The notes under the pieces: generated by a model
Told to the model about the DNA's origin: nothing
The model's database searches: none
The model's input: the letters and a program-made list of their open reading frames with translations, nothing else
Shown: positions 1 through 3,416 of the stretch, piece by piece
How positions within the stretch are numbered: position 1 is the stretch's first letter
Layout: each line of letters starts with the position of its first letter
Origin: an uncultured Pelosinus sp.
Lineage (GTDB): Bacteria > Bacillota > Negativicutes > UMGS1260
Direction: 5' to 3'
NCBI GenBank assembly: GCA_900550105.1
Contig: URQW01000158.1
Location: 1-5,022, forward strand
DNA length: 5,022 bases
Program-made: the position numbers and the translations under genes

Positions 1-633
1 GCCTTTGCCGGCAATCGGGCAAATAGCATGAGCAATGCGTGGGCCAAGATCTCTGGCGGGATTTAAGGCATATCCAGTAGTGCCGCCGAGGCAGGAGCCG
101 ATGCCTAAGATTAAAAGGGAAACCATGAAGGGGCCGACAGCCGGTGGGATTGTTCCGACATTTTTAGAGAATATAGCAAAGATCGGGAATATCAGCATAA
201 GAGTTGCCAAGGCTTCGCACAATAAGTTTTGGGAATAATTGCGAATCGCTGGGGCTGTGCAGAAGACGCCTAATTTTGCACCAGTATCTTCTGTTATTTC
301 CCAATGGCCGCGGAAGAAGATCCAAGTGAGGCAACCGCCGACAAAACCGCCAGCAAGTTGGACAAGCATAATTCCCATAGCTTCAGAGCCGGGATAAACG
401 CCGTTTAAAGTTTTTGCTAAAGTTACTGCTGGATTTAGATCGGCTTGCGGTGCACCACAGGCAATGGCGACGAAAACGCCCATTAGAACGCCAATAGCCC
501 AGCCAATAATTATGTTTAGCCAGCCAGAACCTTCCGCTTTGGAGTTTTTCAGCAACGTATTTGCTACTACGCCGTTGCCGAAAAAAATCAAGACTGCCGT
601 ACCAAGAAATTCACCTAGAAATGGACTTGTCAT
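1..633 (-). CDS. glpF: Glycerol uptake facilitator (MIP/aquaglyceroporin family), 3' end cut by window edge
   Basis: This is an inner-membrane channel for passive entry of glycerol and similar small polyols, usually feeding glycerol kinase. The first 211 residues are visible and the frame is open to the window edge. E. coli GlpF has 281 residues and others are nearer 240, so at least the last helix is missing. Both pore-loop signatures are present: LNPAVT (NPA at 67-69) and ALNPARDLGPR (NPA at 191-193). The Asp after the second NPAR (D195) is the family mark of glycerol channels as opposed to water channels. W45 and R194 align with the selectivity-filter Trp and Arg of E. coli GlpF, and Y188 stands where E. 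coli has Phe. The first half-helix loop reads GAPQADLNPA, about three residues longer than the E. coli GAHLNPA. Several hydrophobic helices alternate with short loops. The ATG at 633-631 is preceded by AAAGGAGGT (complement of 641-649), an ideal binding site. glpK may lie downstream, outside the window. Confidence 0.94.
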   Translation of the reverse strand, partial: MTSPFLGEFLGTAVLIFFGNGVVANTLLKNSKAEGSGWLNIIIGWAIGVLMGVFVAIACGAPQADLNPAVTLAKTLNGVYPGSEAMGIMLVQLAGGFVGGCLTWIFFRGHWEITEDTGAKLGVFCTAPAIRNYSQNLLCEALATLMLIFPIFAIFSKNVGTIPPAVGPFMVSLLILGIGSCLGGTTGYALNPARDLGPRIAHAICPIAGKG

Positions 634-688
634 GAATAAAACCTCCTTTAATATAATAAAATCAAATGATTCCAGTAAAGAACAACAA

Positions 689-700
689 CCCTCCTTTCTT
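689..700 (-). other. Second Shine-Dalgarno-like sequence in the glpF leader, with possible mini-ORF
   Basis: On the minus strand the leader reads AAGAAAGGAGGG at 700-689. This is as good a ribosome binding site as the one used by glpF, but it lies about 45 bases upstream of it. No ATG follows. TTG codons at 688-686 and 685-683 open a seven- or eight-codon frame (LLFFTGII) that ends in TGA at 664-662. The second TTG is only 4 bases from AGGAGG. It could be a leader peptide, a ribosome standby site, or chance. The sequence is certain, the role is not. Confidence 0.3.
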
Positions 701-743
701 AAGATAAAGGTATTTTCGAAACTTACTGAAAATAGCACATGGT

Positions 744-764
744 AAAAAATTAATCAAATTTTTT
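744..764 (-). repeat. Perfect AT-only dyad near the 5' end of the glpF transcript
   Basis: AAAAAATT (744-751) and AATTTTTT (757-764) are perfect 8-base inverted repeats around a 5-base spacer. The dyad starts about 6 bases downstream of the transcription start predicted from the -10 element at 777-782. It could be an operator for a repressor of glpF or a weak hairpin in the leader RNA. It has no G-C pairs, so it would be poor as an intrinsic terminator. Glycerol genes in other Firmicutes are often controlled at the leader or by catabolite repression, but I see no sequence here that identifies the regulator. Confidence 0.45.
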
Positions 765-776
765 GTTAGTGCTTTT

Positions 777-785
777 ATTATATCA
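777..785 (-). promoter_or_regulatory. glpF promoter, extended -10 element
   Basis: The minus strand reads TGATATAAT: a perfect TATAAT (782-777) preceded by the TGn extension. No good -35 hexamer lies 16-18 bases upstream, which is typical of extended -10 promoters. Transcription would start near 770, giving a leader of about 135 bases before the glpF start codon. Confidence 0.65.
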
Positions 786-814
786 TATTTGAGGAAACAA
801 GAGAAAATGCCTGT

Positions 815-827
815 AGCAAAAATTGCT
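815..827. repeat. Short inverted repeat AGCAA-AAA-TTGCT
   Basis: A perfect 5-base dyad with a 3-base centre lies just upstream of the glpF -10 element, where -35 contacts or an activator would be expected on the minus strand. It is short enough to be chance in this AT-rich stretch. Confidence 0.25.
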
Positions 828-839
828 CTTTTATATTGG

Positions 840-865
840 ATTATTGCTTTGAAAAAAGTAATAAT
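840..865 (+). repeat. 11-bp inverted repeat with GAAA loop (hairpin or operator)
   Basis: ATTATTGCTTT (840-850) pairs with AAAGTAATAAT (855-865) around GAAA (851-854). Ten pairs are Watson-Crick and one is G846-U859, a pair that forms only in plus-strand RNA. The loop is a GNRA tetraloop in the same orientation. A T-rich stretch (CTTATTTTT) follows, so it could be a weak terminator, a structured RNA element, or a DNA operator. There is only one G-C pair, so the hairpin would be of modest stability. Confidence 0.45.
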
Positions 866-880
866 CTTATTTTTAACTAG

Positions 881-920
881 GCAAAAAAATTATAAACACT
901 GGTTTATAGAGACATTTTGC
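881..920 (+). repeat. Nested inverted repeat, 40 bases
   Basis: The inner arms TATAAAC (891-897) and GTTTATA (902-908) are perfect around ACTG, an 18-bp operator-like dyad. The outer arms GCAAAA (881-886) and TTTTGC (915-920) are also complementary and enclose it, separated by 4 unpaired bases on one side and 6 on the other. The whole block could fold as a two-tier hairpin or be a regulator site for the downstream plus-strand promoter, whose -10 begins about 68 bases to the right. Confidence 0.4.
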
Positions 921-921
921 G

Positions 922-941
922 TTTCTATTGAAAAATAGGAA
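922..941 (+). repeat. 8-bp inverted repeat with GAAA loop
   Basis: TTTCTATT (922-929) pairs with AATAGGAA (934-941) around GAAA (930-933). One of the eight pairs is U924-G939, again a wobble allowed only in plus-strand RNA. It resembles the hairpin at 840-865 in loop sequence and orientation and sits immediately after the nested repeat. No T run follows, so it is not an intrinsic terminator. Confidence 0.4.
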
Positions 942-984
942 GAGAGCATAGCTGCCAAGTTGGTGGAACAGTCTGGACTATTTG

Positions 985-993
985 TGGTATAAT
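985..993 (+). promoter_or_regulatory. Extended -10 promoter of the 78-residue gene
   Basis: TGGTATAAT is a perfect TATAAT (988-993) with the TGn extension. No clear -35 hexamer stands at the right distance. Transcription would start near 1000, about 30 bases before the ATG at 1030. That excludes the in-frame ATG at 982 as a start, since it would lie within the promoter. Confidence 0.75.
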
Positions 994-1014
994 AGTACTA
1001 ACTTTTATTTATGG

Positions 1015-1023
1015 AAAGGGAGG
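1015..1023 (+). promoter_or_regulatory. Ribosome binding site that fixes the start at 1030
   Basis: AAAGGGAGG ends 6 bases before the ATG at 1030. It selects this start over the in-frame ATG at 982, which has no ribosome binding site. Confidence 0.8.
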
Positions 1024-1029
1024 CCGAAA

Positions 1030-1266
1030 ATGAGACGGGCAACCTTTATTCGTATCCTTACCGGAATTAAGCTTGTTTCAAATAATGTAAGCGTTGTAGA
1101 AAATTTTAATAATAAGGCGCTTGTAACGATTCGAGTACCAGAAATTATCGGTGAGACGCCGAAACAAATCCGTTCTTTTCAGAAGCTACTAGGGCGTGCT
1201 TCTTATTATAGCATTCGCTCTGAAGATAATGAGATTGTCGTAACTTTGTCTTTTGAATGGGCGTAA
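1030..1266 (+). CDS. Hypothetical protein, 78 residues
   Basis: I do not recognise this protein and assign no function. It is a small soluble protein with no signal peptide, membrane span or cysteine. The first 15 residues are basic (MRRATFIRILTGIK). The sequence pattern suggests an alpha/beta fold: a strand around 31-36 (LVTIRV), a basic helix around 43-56 (TPKQIRSFQKLLGR), then strands around 57-63 and 68-76 (EIVVTLSFEW). Its own extended -10 promoter, good ribosome binding site and intrinsic terminator support a real, monocistronic gene. The promoter position and AAAGGGAGG at 1015-1023 decide the start. The basic character would allow nucleic acid binding, but nothing seen demonstrates it. 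It is not linked by spacing to fabH, which begins about 200 bases after the terminator. Confidence 0.82.
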   Translation: MRRATFIRILTGIKLVSNNVSVVENFNNKALVTIRVPEIIGETPKQIRSFQKLLGRASYYSIRSEDNEIVVTLSFEWA

Positions 1267-1289
1267 CCACGACTCATTCGTCTTTTCGG

Positions 1290-1322
1290 TAGAACCATAT
1301 TTTATTTTGTGGTTCTATTTTT
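1290..1322 (+). terminator. Intrinsic terminator of the 78-residue gene
   Basis: TAGAACCA (1290-1297) pairs with TGGTTCTA (1310-1317), an 8-bp stem extended by two weak pairs around an AT-rich loop. TTTTT follows at 1318-1322. It lies 24 bases after the stop codon and separates this gene from fabH. Confidence 0.85.
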
Positions 1323-1357
1323 ATCTGATTTTTGATGGGGAAATTCTTGGCGGTTTT

Positions 1358-1375
1358 CAAAATAATGGAATTTTG
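1358..1375. repeat. Dyad just upstream of the fabH promoter
   Basis: CAAAAT (1358-1363) and ATTTTG (1370-1375) are perfect inverted repeats with a 6-base centre, abutting the proposed -35 region. This is a possible operator for a fatty acid regulator, but it does not match the FabT pattern (TTTGA-N2-TCAAA) as I know it. It may be chance. Confidence 0.25.
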
Positions 1376-1405
1376 TTGCTTGTTTACTAGACTTAATGAT
1401 AAAAT
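1376..1405 (+). promoter_or_regulatory. Probable fabH promoter
   Basis: TGATAAAAT (1397-1405) is an extended -10 with five of six matches to TATAAT. TTGCTT at 1376-1381 could act as a -35 with 18-base spacing. Transcription would start near 1412, leaving a leader of about 110 bases. That leader includes two small inverted repeats: TGCG/CGCA at 1408-1419 and AGCGT/ACGCT at 1476-1494. Confidence 0.5.
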
Positions 1406-1522
1406 AATGCGTCAGCGCAGTTTTTAAGATAGGGATTAGGTCAGTTAATATAACAAATTCTACTCGACATAAGAAAGCGTTATTTGTAGACGCTAATGAA
1501 AAGATGAAGGAGAGATCAATCT

Positions 1523-2515
1523 ATGGCCGAGAAAGCTGTTGGTATACTAGGAATTGGCTCATATGTGCCTGAGAAAGTAATGACAAATAAAGATTTAGAA
1601 AAAATTCTTGATACAGCAGATGAGTGGATTGTTGAGCGTACTGGAATTCGAGCGCGGCGGATTGCCGCTGAAGATCAAACTACTTCGGATTTAGCCTTTA
1701 TTGCAGCGGAAAGGGCGTTAAAAGATGCCAATGTAACGGCGGAAGAACTGGATTTGATTATAGTAGCAACAGTTACACCTGATATGGTATTCCCTTCTGT
1801 AGCTTGCTTACTGCAAGATCGGTTAAAGGCTTCAAAGGCGGCAGCTTTTGATTTGACTGCTGTATGTTCTGGCTTCCTTTATGGCATGGCTGTAGGTACT
1901 AACTTTATAAAAGCAGGAACATATGAAAAAGTTCTTGTAATCGGAGCCGAAACTTTGTCGAAAATTACTGACTGGACAGATCGTGGTACAGCAATTCTTT
2001 TTGGCGACGGTGCTGGCGCGGTAGTTTTAGGAGAAACCGAATCTGGCTATGGGATACTGGGAAGTCATCTTGGTGCAGACGGAGCTGGTGGTGATCTCTT
2101 AAAAGTACCTGCAGGCGGCTCTAAATCTCCTGCTTCCAGTGATACGATTGAAAAACGGCTTCATTATATCAGCATGAATGGAAATGAAGTTTTTAAATTT
2201 GCTGTAAAAATTATGGGCGAAGCTGCTAATAAAGCACTGGAACAAGCTCACTTAACTGCCGATGATGTAACTTATTTAGTGCCGCATCAAGCTAACTATC
2301 GCATTATTCAGTCGGCGGCAAAACGGCTGAAATTACCGCTAGACCGTGTTGTCATAAATGTTGATAAATATGGAAATACCTCGGCTGCATCTGTACCAAT
2401 TGCTCTTGATGAAGGCGTTAAGAGCGGCCTTATCAAAAAAGGCGATGTCATTGTTCTTGTAGGCTTTGGCGGTGGTTTGACCTGGGGCGCCAGTGTTATA
2501 AAATGGGATCATTGA
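1523..2515 (+). CDS. fabH: Beta-ketoacyl-[acyl-carrier-protein] synthase III
   Basis: This enzyme condenses an acyl-CoA primer with malonyl-ACP to begin type II fatty acid synthesis in the cytoplasm, releasing CoA and CO2. The 330-residue length is usual for the family. The thiolase-fold triad is complete: Cys115 in DLTAVCSGF, His255 in VPHQAN and Asn285 in YGNTSAAS. Other conserved marks are DEWIVERTGI (W35, R39, CoA pocket), TDRGTAILFGDGAGA (R154), HQANYR with Arg260 matching the ACP-contact Arg of E. coli FabH, and the C-terminal GFGGGLTWGA loop. F90 aligns with E. coli Phe87 in the primer pocket, but primer choice cannot be read from this alone. AAGGAG at 1507-1512 precedes the ATG by 10 bases. 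The gene stands apart from the usual fab cluster (no plsX, acpP, fabD, fabG or fabF in view), so it may be a relocated or second copy. It leads an apparent unit with the exonuclease gene. Confidence 0.97.
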   Translation: MAEKAVGILGIGSYVPEKVMTNKDLEKILDTADEWIVERTGIRARRIAAEDQTTSDLAFIAAERALKDANVTAEELDLIIVATVTPDMVFPSVACLLQDRLKASKAAAFDLTAVCSGFLYGMAVGTNFIKAGTYEKVLVIGAETLSKITDWTDRGTAILFGDGAGAVVLGETESGYGILGSHLGADGAGGDLLKVPAGGSKSPASSDTIEKRLHYISMNGNEVFKFAVKIMGEAANKALEQAHLTADDVTYLVPHQANYRIIQSAAKRLKLPLDRVVINVDKYGNTSAASVPIALDEGVKSGLIKKGDVIVLVGFGGGLTWGASVIKWDH

Positions 2516-2519
2516 GCAT

Positions 2520-2525
2520 AGGAGG
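2520..2525 (+). promoter_or_regulatory. Ribosome binding site that fixes the exonuclease start
   Basis: AGGAGG begins 4 bases after the fabH stop and ends 4 bases before the ATG at 2530, a short but workable spacing. It favours this start over the in-frame ATG at 2503 inside fabH, which has no ribosome binding site. Confidence 0.7.
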
Positions 2526-2529
2526 CGCT

Positions 2530-3063
2530 ATGTGTCCAGAACGATTTACGGCCATTGATTTTGAAACAGCGAATCCTAGGCATTATAGCGCTTGCCAGCT
2601 TGGGATTGCCCTAGTAGAAAAAGGCGAGATTATTGAGGAAAAGTCTTGGTTTATTCGACCGCCTACCCCGACGTTTACGTTTACTGATATTCATGGGATT
2701 ACGTATAATCAGGTAAGAGATTCTTTGACCTTTCGCGAAATATGGGCAGAAGTGGTTCCTTACATTGAAGGACAAATTATTGCGGCCCATAATGCACGGT
2801 TTGACGAATCGGTTTTATTAGAATCACTTGCTTATTATCGATTACCTGTTCCATCATTTCAAGTGATTGATTCGCTCGATGTCGCCAGAAAAGCTTGGCC
2901 TCAGCTAAAAAATCATCAGCTTCATACTGTGGCTGCTCATTTGGCAGTAGAATTAAATCATCATGAAGCTTTAAGCGATGCCCGCGTTTGCGCTGCCATT
3001 ATCGCCAAGGCTGCAGCAGAGCATATTATTGTGAAGTCTTCTTGTTTAAGACGCAGTGGATGA
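2530..3063 (+). CDS. DnaQ-like DEDDh 3'-5' exonuclease, stand-alone domain
   Basis: This is a 177-residue protein of the RNase T/DnaQ superfamily (PolC or DNA polymerase III epsilon-type exonuclease domain), predicted to remove nucleotides from 3' ends with two metal ions. All five catalytic residues are present: Asp10 and Glu12 in AIDFETAN, Asp92 in AAHNARFDESVL, and His145 and Asp150 in HHEALSDAR. DIHGIT (53-58) is the conserved segment typical of PolC-like members. The protein is little more than the exonuclease domain, with no polymerase, helicase or BRCT part. The substrate (DNA repair intermediates, polymerase proofreading or small RNA) cannot be deduced. The gene starts 14 bases after the fabH stop, so the two are very likely co-transcribed, although no functional link is known to me. 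An extra nine residues would be added if the ATG at 2503 were used, which I consider unlikely. Confidence 0.92.
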   Translation: MCPERFTAIDFETANPRHYSACQLGIALVEKGEIIEEKSWFIRPPTPTFTFTDIHGITYNQVRDSLTFREIWAEVVPYIEGQIIAAHNARFDESVLLESLAYYRLPVPSFQVIDSLDVARKAWPQLKNHQLHTVAAHLAVELNHHEALSDARVCAAIIAKAAAEHIIVKSSCLRRSG

Positions 3064-3103
3064 GAATGTATGAATTCTAAAAAACGGAATTTAGCAGAAA
3101 TAT

Positions 3104-3110
3104 GGAGGAG
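3104..3110 (+). promoter_or_regulatory. Strong ribosome binding site for the 37-residue ORF
   Basis: GGAGGAG at 3104-3110, with GGAGG ending 7 bases before the ATG at 3116, is the main sign that the following short frame is translated. Confidence 0.75.
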
Positions 3111-3115
3111 ATACG

Positions 3116-3229
3116 ATGGTTTTTCGCCCAGTTGATCATCCGAATAATTCAAAGGCAAACTATATTTATGGGCTTATTGTCTTAGCTTTAATGATTTATT
3201 TAGGCTTTTATTCGTTGACCCAATCATAA
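3116..3229 (+). CDS. Small single-span membrane protein, 37 residues
   Basis: I do not recognise this gene. The peptide has a polar N-terminal part (MVFRPVDHPNNSKAN, 1-15), then one hydrophobic helix at about 16-34 (YIYGLIVLALMIYLGFYSL), and ends TQS. That is the shape of a one-helix inner-membrane peptide. There is no lipobox or signal cleavage site. Support for a real gene comes from GGAGGAG at ideal spacing, a coherent amphipathic-to-hydrophobic layout, and the strong terminator that begins one base after the stop codon. It lies 52 bases after the exonuclease gene with no promoter seen between them, so it probably ends the fabH unit. Small proteins like this often modulate a larger membrane complex, but no partner can be named here. 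Confidence 0.7.
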   Translation: MVFRPVDHPNNSKANYIYGLIVLALMIYLGFYSLTQS

Positions 3230-3230
3230 T

Positions 3231-3279
3231 AAAAAAATAAACCAGACTAGCCGGTAGGCTTTGTCTGGTTTATTTTTTT
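3231..3279 (+). terminator. Very strong intrinsic terminator, bidirectional in form
   Basis: Positions 3231-3247 (A run, then TAAACCAGAC) pair perfectly with 3263-3279 (GTCTGGTTTA, then a T run), giving a 17-bp stem. Inside the loop AGCC (3249-3252) and GGCT (3257-3260) add a 4-bp inner stem with a GGTA loop. Seven T residues close the plus-strand side and seven A residues precede it, so the structure could also stop minus-strand transcription. It ends the fabH unit and insulates korA. Confidence 0.95.
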
Positions 3280-3326
3280 AGGCGTACGATAAAAATCCAT
3301 TAAAAGATTTACATAAATAATAAACA

Positions 3327-3344
3327 ATATTTTTTAAAAAATAT
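3327..3344. repeat. Perfect 18-bp AT palindrome upstream of korA
   Basis: The segment reads ATAT, five T, five A, ATAT, a perfect palindrome made only of A and T. It lies about 45 bases upstream of the proposed korA -10 element and overlaps another TATAAT at 3342-3347. It may be a regulator site, an UP-like element or curved DNA. Low complexity makes chance plausible. Confidence 0.35.
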
Positions 3345-3388
3345 AATTTAATTAGAAGGCTTGTTTATAAGTTTGGCGAATGTTTATT

Positions 3389-3394
3389 TATAAT
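3389..3394 (+). promoter_or_regulatory. Probable korA -10 element
   Basis: TATAAT at 3389-3394 would start transcription near 3401, giving a very short leader of about 16 bases with the ribosome binding site almost at the 5' end. No good -35 is seen at 16-18 bases. The TATAAT at 3342-3347 is an alternative with a leader of about 63 bases, also without a clear -35. The region is so AT-rich that neither is certain. Confidence 0.4.
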
Positions 3395-3416
3395 AAGAAA
3401 TAAAGGGGGAACAGGA

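Larger units (their letters stand above)
634..1029. other. Divergent intergenic region with no convincing protein gene
   Basis: This 396-base, strongly AT-rich spacer separates glpF (minus) from the 78-residue gene (plus). I find no tRNA, rRNA or known riboswitch pattern and no credible ORF. It contains the glpF ribosome binding site and leader (634-770), the glpF promoter (777-785), a run of inverted repeats (815-827, 840-865, 881-920, 922-941) and the plus-strand promoter at 985-993. These are described separately. Confidence 0.8.

Noticed and set aside
35..238. Plus-strand open frame of 67 codons.
   Set aside because: It is antisense to the glpF coding region containing the second NPA motif.
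464..745. Plus-strand open frame of 93 codons.
   Set aside because: It is antisense to glpF and its leader, has no ribosome binding site and no protein-like pattern. The minus strand here has clear MIP signatures.
832..837. TATATT as a -10 for a plus-strand RNA covering the stem-loop cluster.
   Set aside because: There is no -35, no TGn extension, and the surroundings are AT-rich enough to give this match by chance.
982..1029. In-frame upstream extension of the 78-residue gene from an ATG at 982.
   Set aside because: The ATG lies within the extended -10 promoter and has no ribosome binding site, while AAAGGGAGG precedes the ATG at 1030.
634..1029. CRISPR array, tRNA, or known riboswitch in the large divergent spacer.
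   Set aside because: There are no regularly spaced direct repeats, no cloverleaf with a CCA end or T-loop motif, and no riboswitch core that I recognise.
1408..1425. TGCG-TCAG-CGCA followed by a T run as a terminator or attenuator before fabH.
   Set aside because: A 4-bp stem is too short to terminate transcription, and it coincides with the predicted transcription start.
2503..2529. Upstream in-frame ATG for the exonuclease, overlapping the end of fabH.
   Set aside because: There is no Shine-Dalgarno before it, and AGGAGG at 2520-2525 serves the ATG at 2530.
3070..3135. 21-codon plus-strand frame starting ATG at 3070 (MNSKKRNLAEIW...).
   Set aside because: It has only a weak purine stretch upstream and overlaps the better-supported 37-residue ORF in another frame. 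A coupling peptide is possible but unsupported.
2961..3158. Minus-strand open frame of 65 codons.
   Set aside because: It overlaps the exonuclease motif III region and the small membrane ORF, with no supporting ribosome binding site or promoter.
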